A DNA stretch of 64,000 nt from Macrocystis pyrifera (taxonomy: Eukaryota > Sar > Phaeophyceae > Laminariales > Laminariaceae). Location: positions 14,718,080-14,782,079 of the forward strand of contig JASSKH010000007.1 of assembly GCA_031763025.1 (NCBI GenBank), in the 5' to 3' direction. The notes under the pieces are model-generated. The model saw nothing but the letters and a program-made list of their open reading frames with translations. It was not told the origin of the DNA and ran no database searches. The translations under genes were made by a program, and so were the position numbers. Of this stretch, positions 33,601-45,400 are shown in pieces (positions within the stretch are counted from its first letter, which is position 1; every line of letters begins with the position of its first letter).

Positions 33601-36154
33601 CTAATCGGCTTTTTCGAGTTACGAAATGCGGGGGTACCAATGGTGAAGTTCTTTGCATGACACATCCAACAGTCGCTGAATGAGCATTGTTTCCGTCAGA
33701 ACCCGGAGCTATTAGCGCACTCGCACATTCGACATGGCCGCGAACTGCACAATCTACGACCACGCGACACTGTTACGATACCAAACAGTATTCTAAGCTG
33801 GCTTCTCAGGCAGTAGACAAGGTTACGTCGCGGTGTTGTGTGTAAACCTGGTGTTATCGGTGCAACTTGGCGTGTTTTCAAACCACCGGCATTCCGTGCC
33901 CTATGCAACACAAGTGTTTTTGCGAACCTGGGATGAGTTGGCCAGGGCAACCTGCTTGCTCAATAACACCCCTTCCGTTGCGTAGCTGATCCATGACGAC
34001 ATCGAGGTCTAATGTAACGCTAGCAGCGCTGGGCATGATCGCTTCCGGAGGGTCCTCTTGCGAATGCACCATGCCATACCGACGCTCCAAGCAGCCCTGA
34101 GGAGGTAAAAGTTCCGCCCGAGGCCCGACTCGTCATGACGTACCGGTTTCTATTGAACACAGACGAATCATCAGCATACTGTTGTCGCACGTTTGGTACC
34201 GGTACAGCAGTATACTGTATTTGTAGATTCATTTTTTTGAGTTCAAGCAGCCGAACCAGTATTGTCAGCCTCATCGTTCCAGCCAGTATTGATATATTAC
34301 ACTGGCACTTCGTACGCGAACTTACCTACGTCACACAAAGGTCAGTGTTGGATACCGAATACCCATGGTGTGTTTTTTGTTGTCTCTCGTGTGTGGTATC
34401 CGTGGAGCAATCGAGAGCCGGCGTGCATGTGCATGCGCGGACAGGACCCCCCCCCTTTCGAGTTCCCAGTGGAAGGTGGGCGAAAACAGAGCTTCCAAGC
34501 ACCTTTTGAGCCGTCGAAAATCACCCAAAGTCCGCAACGTAGGCAAATTCAAACGGCAGACCTTCTGGGCGCGTTATGTAACACCAACAATCACCCAAAG
34601 TGCACAAGAACGCAGTATGAAAATTCGCACCTTGCACGATTAATGACGTTCGAAAAGGTTGCAACGCACCTTCCATTAGCAATTCGAACGCAGGGGGTCT
34701 TCCCCCGCGAGAGCTTCCGCTCGTATTTTCGTAATTTTCTCCGCAAAAGTCGGCACCGCCAGCATACTTTGTACAACCCCAAAGGGGAACCACATTCTAC
34801 CTTTTTGCCCAAGGAATCGTCGGTGGAACAACCTTCATTGTCAACTTTTACATCCATATCAAAATATCTACATACAGTACAACAGTGCAGAAGTACAAGC
34901 AACTGTAAATGCAATTTTCACTGCATTTGTTTCTACGCGACGTCGATGTCGCACACGACGATATTAATACACTACACATTGTCGGATGGCAAGCATAATA
35001 ATAATATTAATACATGATAGAAATACACCAAACACGTTCGTGAGCAGAGAGCATTCGTCGGATGTCGTTTATCGCTCACATGTTCTTGTGATGCTTGTTG
35101 TGATGGGGTGGGCGCGATTTCACCACGAAGCTCTGCTTTTCCCGTGTATGGTGGTGCACCCAGCGCCAGAGACTCCCGTTGATATTTATGATGACGTTTC
35201 TCTTCATCATGCGCGTCTACGAAGCCCTGGTCGATTTTATCCCGATCCGGAGTAGGAACCAATATGCTCAACGGATAGGTTGCGTATGATGTCTTGACCG
35301 GTGCACCCGATACCGCCATCGCACTGGCAGAGAACGGCGCTTTCCTCGGAGAGCGATTCGGCCGGTCACCCCCGGTTGCAAGAAAACTGTTGATGTCTTC
35401 CGACATGATCTTATCTACCGCACTGCAGGAACACATGCAGAAAATTTAACGAGGGATGGAAACATACTGCTGACGTTAGATGCTTACCAGTTACCTGTGT
35501 GTTAATGCTCAACCCTATGAGTACGAGTTCGTAACCTCCTGGTACTTTATCATACGACAGCAGTACAACAAGAAGATGGAGCGCCTCACATACAACATAG
35601 CTCTTGCATGTCTGGTGCGAGGTATGATAAACGATATCAAATTATTTTATTGATAGTAATTAACTGCAGTTTTCGCCAAGGACAGGCGCGTGTGTGCGTC
35701 GAGTCGGAAGGTTCTTCGCGGGGCCTACAGTAGTCACATGAAAATACCCACAGGCGGGGTGAATCTGGAGTGCTGTGGTTGTTGTGCACCCCACGACGAA
35801 TCTCGAGCCCTGACGGCCATATCTTCTCACGACCAGTTGATGATTGCGCCGCGCCCTCAAGGGAGTCTTGGGTGAAGCCCAAATCGTCGCCGTCATCCTC
35901 CCCTGAAGGACTCTCCTCACGGACCCACCACAGCTCCTGAAGGCATGTATACAGCATGCGATGCAAATAGAAGGGCCCCAATACTGTTCAGATGTTGCGC
36001 ATGTAACTCAAGCGGTCAGCGCGATTGGTACGTAGCTTAACCGTTTTGGCGCACGTACCGTGAGCTGTCCTTGCTGTCGCTGTTTACGCCGTTCTTTCCG
36101 AGGAGTTGGCTTGGTTTCTCGGAAACGCTGAATCATCGAGTGGATGGAGTGCAT
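30700..36154 (-). CDS. Eight-exon gene for an unrecognised, largely disordered protein of about 840 residues
   Basis: Exons on the minus strand: 36,154-36,059 (ATG); 35,936 to about 35,831 or 35,815; 35,422-35,080; 34,096-33,928; 33,249-33,036; 32,629-32,545; 32,381-31,971; 31,797-30,700 (stop). Every junction except that of exons 2 and 3 is phase-consistent with GT...AG ends; there, two donor/acceptor pairs fit. The N-terminus is basic (QRFRETKPTPRKERRKQ), then ELWWVREESPSGEDDGDD. The middle has an amphipathic, acidic stretch (EQATDEIDKAEEAMTHV) and FEYLLVDHADVPVET. The long last exon is rich in P, S, R and Q (QSEYDGVDDDAWGPGFALAR). I know no domain here. The arrangement RF..P..R..R followed by WW faintly recalls vertebrate centrosomal/ciliary proteins, but that is from memory and weak. 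It is divergent to PP2A-A and convergent to the transporter. Confidence 0.72.
31830..31855 (+). repeat. G26 homopolymer, polypyrimidine tract of a minus-strand intron
   Basis: Twenty-six consecutive G on the plus strand. On the minus strand it is C26 within the 173-bp intron 31,970-31,798, about 33 bases upstream of the ACAG acceptor, where it would act as part of the polypyrimidine tract. The exact length may be an assembly artefact. Confidence 0.9.
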
Positions 36155-36487
36155 CTGTTCACCTCTAACGCCTGACGACGGGACGGAGGTCTAGCCTGGT
36201 GTTGTTTTGCCAATGTTCAGTCAAATGGTAGACTGAAATATCCAAAAGGGACGATGACGGCTGCTGCAATACCGTACTGACCTGTTGTCGTTTGATATCG
36301 TACCGCTCTTACAACACCACACGTCAACCACAGGAAGAACCGAACAATAAAGATTTTCAACAAAACAAACAAAAAACGCCTGAGTAACGCCTCCTTGGTA
36401 TGCGGGAAACAGGGGGTACATTGCGAGCAGGGTTGAACGCTTGCCTCGGGCGACGTTCCGCCTTCCTCAGCTCTGCAGCAAGCACCC
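36155..36487. promoter_or_regulatory. Bidirectional promoter between the unknown gene and PP2A-A
   Basis: The two start codons (36,154 minus; 36,488 plus) face away from each other 334 bp apart, so both promoters and 5' leaders must fit here. A likely splice acceptor for the minus gene (CGTCAG, about 20 bases before its ATG) suggests a 5'-untranslated intron. I see no clear TATA box. Confidence 0.6.
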
Positions 36488-39400
36488 ATGGGTGAGTGTT
36501 GGCTTCGCTCGTCTCTGTTGTAAGTGTGTTTAAGTTGTGCAATGATCGGGCGGATAATTAAAAGTAGGGTTGGGGTCCCTTGCGGCCACGATTGGTGTGT
36601 TCAGATGTGCCCTGACTTTGCCCTCTTTTGCTGTGCTATGATACTTGTGCGATGTCGACGAAGGGGAAACGGCGGCTATGATATCGCTTTGTTCTCATCC
36701 GTCAGTTGATCACTGCGTCTTTTTGAAATCCGCAGACGATTTGGAGGGGACGTCGCCTCTGCAATTGCTGCGAGACGATTTCGAGTCTTCGGACCAGGAG
36801 ATCCGCCTCAAGGCTCTCAAGCGGGTCAAGCTGGTTGCGGATGTCCTTGGACCGGAAGTGACCAGGAGCGGGCTTATCCCTTTCATCGACGGTGTGTGTT
36901 CTGACGTTCTCTCTTTGAATTAGGCGTCGGTTGCGGCGGTGCTAGGTGATAGCTCGCTACACTTATTTCCCATCTATCGCGCGCGGTTTTACGGTTTTGT
37001 ACTACCAGGTATAAGACAGCGTGACTCTGAACTTGGAACACTTCCGGGCTCTTTTGAAAAATTCATTCTGCCAGCGACATGCTTGCCCGGTTTGTTTTTT
37101 ATACCAGGAGGCTCGCAAGAGGTGATGTACCTGTGGTGCTTTTCACGCGGCTCCGTGGCCAAGAGGGAAACCCAACCTTCCCCTCGGTCGTGGTCGTCAC
37201 GCCTCACTCTTCATATAAGGCACACATAGATGGACCCTGGACTAGTATCGACTATTATTTGCTTTAGATGATACCAGGTATACATTCCTTCATATGGCGA
37301 ATTGTTGCGAGAGGGAGTAGTGAGGTGTCTCTATTGTGACTAACCGTGGGTCTTGCACAACCCAGCAGCGGACAACTTTTCCCCTGTTCTTTCCTATATT
37401 CTATGTCGGCAACGCGCGCAGCTTGGCTTGTAGCAGAACAAGCGGTGGGAATTCCCGATGCGCGGCGACAACCGACAGCAGACGAGCCGCTAGGTCATCA
37501 CGGGTGTATTTGTCTGTCGAATACCAGTACAATGTAACTGCTGTGCAGTCCGTATTAGAACCGATGCAATTTTCACAGACCCTGAGCCTGCCTGAGCAAT
37601 AAGGCTGGAGATTCCAGGTCTCCCCCCCGAAGCGAGCATTGAGGCTGTCGTTTCACTTCTTGGTACAAGTATCAGCATATCAGCATACCAACACATCTGG
37701 CCTATCAGCTGCCACTGAACAAAACATACTACAGGTACTGCTGTAGTGAGTATTGAACAGACAAACGCACGACCCTCCTATTCTAAGTACGAGTAATTAG
37801 TGGTACTGATTGCAGTCGCCCTGTCGCGTCTTCTACCCGTGTATACGAGGGCACCTGGTGTATCACAAGTTGGGTCATCGGCATCCTCTCTGCCTCTCTG
37901 TTCCGAGCAGCAGCACATCGCCAAATGTTGAATCGCACGAACGATCGCTGGTCAAAATCGTGGACGTTTCTCGGCATGTTGCCCGCCCAACCGCCATGTT
38001 ACAAAACTTGTCGAATCTCGTTTATTATTACCTGGCACCAGGTACCTGGTAGTTGTTTTCACGCTCTTGCATTGCCTCTGAACTCCGAAGTCTGAACCCT
38101 ATCCCCGCCCTGGACATTTTGATTCGTCATGCTACGTATTGTTAGCTGTTTAAAGTTTACTGCTGTCTGCTGGGCCCCTATCACAGCAACCCGTACGTGC
38201 TGCTGTTTGTGTGGTTTTGATGACACATGTACGCTGCAACCACGATCGGAAACATGATCTTTAATCGACGATACCGCTCTACGGGGCTGGGCACTATTAA
38301 TAGTGCCTCGTACTGATCGAGCCTGCCACTGACTGCTGTAGCGTGTATGGTGCCAGCTGTCAGTAGATTTGATCTTGCTTACGTCTAAGAAACACGCCAT
38401 ATTACTATTAATAGTAATTGGTGGTAATGAGGCGCGACCTCAGTAGCATATCTGTGATGCATCATGCAGGACAAATACGGATTGTTGTGCTGAACCAACA
38501 CGAACGAACTCTATCTACACGGTAATATGTGTCCGTGACGTTTGGGTTCATTGTTTTCAAGGAAACAAAATCGTCAGCAGCAGCAGCAGCAGCAGCAGGA
38601 CGCACGAGGCCAGGGTCAGCGTCACTATACGCTCGGCTTGTCGGTGTAACCCTTAAACCCTTTCTTTGTACGCGTAGTCGATTTTGTTGTGTGTTCCCCA
38701 ACTCGAAATTCGGCATAGTTTGGAGACGAAAATCTACACCTGACTGACATGTTGTCCATCAGAGATTCTCGTACTGATAGCAGGTGCCACCACCACTAGT
38801 GCTGCGCGACATCTACAGCAGAGCTTCTCCGTCCCCTCATCATTAGGAGGGTGGGCCTGACGATATCACCTGCAGCATGTGTTAGGCACACGGCTCGAGC
38901 GTTGCTGTGGACAGACACGTTGCCTACGAGTACTCGTAGAGTTGGGTTTTTCGTAAAACTCCAAGAATCCAAACCGTTATGATGTGTTACGGGTTGTTCG
39001 TTTTTAAACCATGGCCCAGCCAGGTGCCCACACACGTTGCCGCTCTTAGCTGGACCAACTCTGAATGACTTACAACCGCACCAACACGAGAAGGTTTCGT
39101 TAGTGTGTGCGTGCACAGAACCCGCCGGGACTGGCATTGGTGCCGTGTGCGTTGAGCGCGGTGGACAAACGTGGCCGAAAAAATGTTGAATCACACACAC
39201 CCACACCCACTTGTCGAGAAGCTAAAAACAAGGCACCAAACTCTCGTACGATTCGTTATGAAAAAGCTTTTTGTCCTTGGAAAACCAAAAGAAAAGGCTC
39301 GCGCCTCATTATACGGAATCCCACCAATATTGTTTAGTGGAAATCGAGTTTAGAAGTCTAAACTCCCAGTAGTATTTGTTGTGCAATGTTTAGTCGTTCC

Positions 39401-42400
39401 CTAAAACGGCGTCGTCGGTAGACATGAGATTATAGAGATCCGTGGTTCGATTCTCGCCTATAAAAATCCCGTAGAAAAGGACAAAGGGGATTACTAATAC
39501 GTAATACTACGGCAGTACTACCAGTAAAACTCACTCACTTGAAAATCTCCGGCAAAAAACGACGAGAGCAATGCAATCATTGCATACTGAGTCCAATTCT
39601 GAGGAAGTCGGAGGTAAAATTGCATATTACATACTCGAGTCTCATCGGGGTTCCTTACACAATCGGAGATATATGTCAGGTTTGGTAGGGGAGAATATGG
39701 CCGTTTGGAAATCTAAAGCTCATATTAGTAACAGCGTTTTTTGTGTGCAACGTTTGTAGGCTACATTGCCTATAAATACGATGTAAATCTATCCGGAATG
39801 CATGTTCCGTTCGTACGTTAATATTGATGTGCAACTGGCCCTCACATTTCCAGACAAGGGTGGTACCTGGCTGGTGTCATACATCATACCAGGTATATCG
39901 CAAGCATTTTTTATGGTTAAACTGAGAACTGCTGTTGTTTCGTTACGGGCAATATCTCGGGCTGTCGTGACTTCCATGTTATTTCTGCTCAATCGTCACG
40001 CGTTTTGATATCATGTTCTTATTATCTACTTTATGATGAATACCCGACCCCTACACTTGTAGCCTTACACGTTATGCAGCACCTTGCACACGCCGTGCCA
40101 GACAACTCGGATGAGATGCGTGTCCGACGTCAGTGAGTTGGTCTCTTCATTTCGTGTGTGGAAATAGTGCACGGTCGGCACTCCCCTTGTACGAGTACGA
40201 ACTTCGACTTTGATGATCCTTGTCCGTTTTGCTCACGAGCACTAACTGCTGCACTCCCTTGACCGCCGGTTTCCCATGACGAAAGCAGAAATTATCGAGG
40301 ATGACGATGAGATTTTGCTCGCCCTAGCCGAAGCGCTGGGGCAGCTTGTTCCGGCGGTGGGAGGCCCCGGCCATGCTGTTCTTCTCCTGCAGAGGTGAGC
40401 CGGACTCGAACAGCGACAAGGGCAACGTGATGTTTCGTGGTCACGTCTTGACTGTAGCTTGGCCTATTACCTAATTAAACAAGACCCTAATACGCTATTA
40501 ATGCGAGTATTAATTGATGTCGGGCGGGGTACACAAGCAGGATATCTCCGGTGTTCGTACACACTCTGTACTCGTTTACTCTTGGCTTTCACTTGGCTGA
40601 GGCGCGCGCGGACTATTAATAGACTAAACACGTCAATTATGGTGTTGTGCCAACACGGTCAATGAACCCTAACCCTTGGAACATAAGGCCATAGCAGGGG
40701 GGAAATTGACGCTGAAACGTGACGAGTACACCATCGTGGCCATTGCGGAATTGAGGTGTTTATTTGTATCTCGAGGTTCCAAATGGTTCATGTGTTGTCA
40801 GTGCTGGTATATATACATGTCGTATGGCAGCACTTCCGTGGCATGGGCGATACCGGGTGTCTCGTACGAAATTTAGCGGTCTGTTGATGGCAGGATGGTC
40901 ATTTGAAACAGTGTCCCCTTTTGTGTGCCAAGGATTGTCTATCATGCGCATTATGCGTGGTGCTCCGTTTCTGCTTGCAGCGGTATCAGCGCGTACCCGG
41001 TACAGATCCGCGTATTTCATGTTGTATCAATTGTCGAGGTGCTCGAACTGTTCACACCACCGACCCGTGTCGTCGCGTTCCTCGCCCCTCGTCATCTTAT
41101 CATCTTGTCATACCCTACTGTAATACTGGTAACATTTAACCTTATCTATCTGTAGTCTCAGCCCTGTACCAGGTAGTAGAAAACACCGTAACAATAGTAC
41201 CCCAGTAACGGCTTTGACAGCTTTGACAAGTTCTGGCCAACACGTTCGTCCGAATGTCCAAGTTACGTCAGTACATGCCGCCCGTGACGCGATCGATACC
41301 CCCCCTCCCCGCCCCACACACAAAGTCGACGATTCCACCCAAGTAGCGCAACGAAACCAACAGCCCTAGACGTCAAACGACTCGAACGTGAACGTTGTCT
41401 TCCAGAAGTATTGTACCCACGATAACTTAGCCGCCAAGTAAATGACATCGCACATGAAGACATCGCCCACGCACGGCATTTTGCTCGTCTTTGGATGTTA
41501 CTCTCCCCAGCTTGGAGAATCTAGCAACTATGGAGGAGACGGTTGTGCGGGATAAGGCTGTGGAGTCGGCCTGCGTAGTTATTGGACTGATGCAAGGTGG
41601 ACAGCATCAGGTGAACCGGGGTCTGTGGACTGATGGAGGACTTTTACGATTTTTTTGTCTCGCAAGTTGCAAGAACTGTCATTAGTTACAGTGCTTTGTT
41701 GTTCTACTGTAGATAGCTTGACCAACCCTAACTGTGATATTTTTACGCAGACCACACCGCAGCGTGCACTTTTTATGCCAGAGAATTTGCATCGAACCGC
41801 ACCGTGTACACGTCCAATCAGAAACATCGAACCGCGCGGTTCGGCGATATGCTGACGAAATTATCGTTTGTGTGATACGACCGCTCAAACGAAAAGCCCT
41901 AATTTCTGTGCTGTTAAACTCTGTACCAGGCAAGTCTCCCTTGACTGACATCATCGTATATATTCTATACCTGGTATTGGTTTCAGCGAATACATGATTG
42001 TATGTCGTGCGTCTTGATTTATTTTCGTAACTGCGGTTTTTTTTTTTTCGCTCTACGAATCGCATTTTTTTTGTCAGAAAACGTCTTTGGTTGTAGCCTC
42101 TCAGGCAACTATTAATAGACGGTGGCCCATTATAAATAACCCCTCAAAAACAACTTTTTTGGTATCATTTGTTTTTTTGGGCATTTTTTTTCTTGGCCAT
42201 TTTTCAAAGGGGTGCTCTCGAACCGCGGTTGGGCTGAGATGGAAGCCAGTGACTTCAGCTTTCCAACGATGCTACTTATGGCTAAAAGTAATGGGTTCAA
42301 GATGAGGTAGAGCTGGATCAAAATGGGCAAAAAACAGGTACTATTTTTGAAGGGGCGTAAGAATACAGCCCCTATACCCCTCGGAATAATGCATGTATGG

Positions 42401-45400
42401 CATCATGGAATACCCTACAATATGCCGCACAGAACTGTGTATCTACTTTTGCGAGAATCCCAGTCGTTCCCGAGATACGAGCGTCCAAAGTAGCGCACCT
42501 CTGCCCACTCTGGTCATGCGGGCGAAGCAAGGCAAGAAGTGCGCCAAGTCTGAAGGCGAGGAGCGCGGGCCGTCCCGGCGGACACGGCACGAAACAGCAG
42601 CGATGCAAGAAGCAATTCTATAATGCTTTCAGCAAACAATGCTTGCCATGCATTCCATACACAAGCTGTTGACATGGGCCTACGTGTGTCGAAAAAAAAG
42701 CTGGTAAAAATATCATCGGTTGAGTGCCGCGGGTGAGTGCGGCGGGGAGAGCACCACGAAATATGTAATATGTCATATCTCAAGCACTACATGTCTGATT
42801 CTAGTTTTTATTCGTTCTATGTACTCGCCTGGTTGATGCGGTCATTTTAAGCTACTGCACATGGAAATCCGACACCAATAAGATAATGTGGAGTACTGTT
42901 TTGTCGATAGGGGTGTCTGTCGTGAGAATCGCGGCGAAAACAACACTAAATATACAATAACTTACGAACGGCTTGTCCGATTTGAAATTTTATTCGTTCT
43001 ACGCACTTGCCTGGTCACGGCGGCCATTTTAAGCTATCGTACGTTGATTTCTGACATGATTTCATTTTTTTCGATTTGGGGATATTTATTATCGGCCACC
43101 GTATAATATTAATAGTAGAGTAGTTGGTGCGGCACGAAGCTGTCACACGGTTTTAAGCGCTATGTTTTTGCGCCCATTTTTGCGATTCTGAAACATTCCG
43201 TCTGCTATATAGAGCTGATGTCAGGGGTATGCGTCAATGTTTATCCTTGTCAGACACGTGGATCGTCGTCCGCTCGCCGCTCTTGTTTGTAAGCTTTTTT
43301 GGAAACACATTATATCACCTTGTTGTTCACATCTGTACAGTACAGCGCAAGGTGCGCCCGAGCTGCATCTCCCGTTCTCCTCAGTTGCCCCTTTCTCGTT
43401 TTCTTGTGGTTTTTCGGCGTGTCACTGCATGTTTGTATTCTATGTTACGTGTATCCAATATACAAAGTGACGTGACGATTTCCTCCGATTCAAGCTGATG
43501 CCCTCATGTCACGTCTCTCAAGTTTTGAATCATCCATGCATCGCCAATTTATACGCAGGTGGCGGAGATGGTTACGCGGCTGAGCACGGGGGACTGGTTC
43601 ACGGCAAAGGTGTCAGCCTGTGGGCTTTTCACAGCAGCTTATAAGCATGTCTCCGAACCCGACCAACGCTCTCTGCTGCGTGCACAGGTAGGTTTGTTGG
43701 ACCTCGCTGCTGTACACTTTTCACTTGGCTTGATGTTTTTTTTTTCGTTTTTTTTTCGCTCGCCTGACAGATCGGGCGCCGTCCAATATTTAAATCCAAG
43801 TCCGTGTAGGTATGCATTCATTGCGAACAATGGTGGGGTTCATGCGACCAGTATGTGCCTTGTGTGTCGCGCGACCTCCCACCCTCTCGGATCGTAGTAG
43901 AAAAACGCGTTTGTGTTGAACAACGTCGACGGAGTTTGAAGTTTTGGCGACGAGTCGAGAGCTTGCGACTTACCGGGTACCAGGTATGTCACTAAAATAG
44001 TTTTTCACGGTCCTCCTTTTCGCAATCGTTTTTTTTATTGACCTACACCCACCTACCCGACTATCGCCAGTTTGACATCCTGGCGAAGGACACAGATACC
44101 CCCATGGTCCGTCGGGCGGTAGCGTCAAACGTGGGCAATTTTGCTGGGGTGGTGGAAGGGCGCCTTCTTTTGAGCGATGTGATCCCGGTCTTCGAAGCTT
44201 TGGCTTCGGATGACCAGGATAACGTCCGTTTGCTGGCGGTGGAACAAGCGGGAAAAGTGGCAAAAGCCTTAGTGGACCAGGTAAAAGACAGCATCGCACT
44301 GGAAAATGTGTTTTTTCGGGTTGTTTCTTGGCGCGGTGTATGGACGTCACGATCACCGTGCGTTTTCGCGTAAAGTTACCTTCCCCAAGTAGTGCAATGA
44401 TATGCACCCAAACGTAACGTTTCTACTTGACGTTTGTTTGCAACGTTTGCTGCTCCGGGGAAGTCGAGTTCGGCAGGAGTCGGAATTATCACACCACCTC
44501 TCTATGTGTCCCGTGTACGCTCTCAACGCTATGGCTGCCTCAGCATCTGGAGAATGAGTGCGCCACTCATGTCGTTCCTGTTATCAAGCACGCGGTGGAA
44601 GATCGCAGTTGGCGGGTGCGATGTGCGATGGCGCGAGGCTTTGCGAAAGCGGCACATGCTGTTGGGCCAAAACTTACAACAGTAGAGCTGTTACCCTGCC
44701 TCACAAGGTATGTGTTCAGTGGTGTATACCAGTACGAAACATCCGTAGCAGGAGGGCGGTGCGCGCACACATGCACACAAAATACGCTCTGAAATGATTC
44801 GCCATGCATTTTGCTCAGTGTCTCCGTGCTCAGGGCAAATCTCCGAAAATTGTGACATGCAGTACTCGTGCGTATTCGGAAGTGTAAAATCGGCACCAGC
44901 TGGGCTCATGCCCAACCGTGCTCAAATCTCCACGTCCGTGTTATTTCCGTGATCAAGCGTTTGACCCTTTCGAAACCGCTTCCGACTTACGGGTATCACA
45001 GGTGCTTGGTTCCACGGTACGTGATCACGCCCAAAGAATGGCGTTGCTCTTCTTTCAGTGTTGTACCTTGCACAAGAGGTACAGGCGGACTATTGTAGAT
45101 TCCTGATTACTGAAACATCGACGGGCGAGCTGGGGTTGGAGACCGAGATGTTTGAAATCAATACACCGGGAGATTTAAGGTGGTTGCTTAACCCATGATC
45201 GCTTTCTGCCCCGCTGAGATGCTCGTGCCTTGTGTCGATGCTACGCTGTTGATTTCATTTGGCCTGAAATTATCTCCAAACGCAGTCTTCTCCAAGATCA
45301 CGAAACAGAAGTGAGGGCAGCCACAATCAAAGACATCTCCAGCTTCGTAGATCTGGTGGGAGCGGCTACGTTCGCTCGCGAAGTAATGCCTTACGTCCTG

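Noticed and set aside
34972-35436. Independent gene starting at MSEDINSFL
   Set aside because: The segment has splice sites on both sides in phase with neighbouring exons of the 30.7-36.15 kb gene, so it is better explained as exon 3, although an alternative internal start cannot be excluded.
39405-39462. Possible tRNA gene: GGCG...GTGGTTCGATTCTCGCC
   Set aside because: A B-box-like TGGTTCGATTC and a GGCG/CGCC end pair are present, but only about 55 bases separate them and no anticodon arm can be folded. It could be a tRNA fragment.
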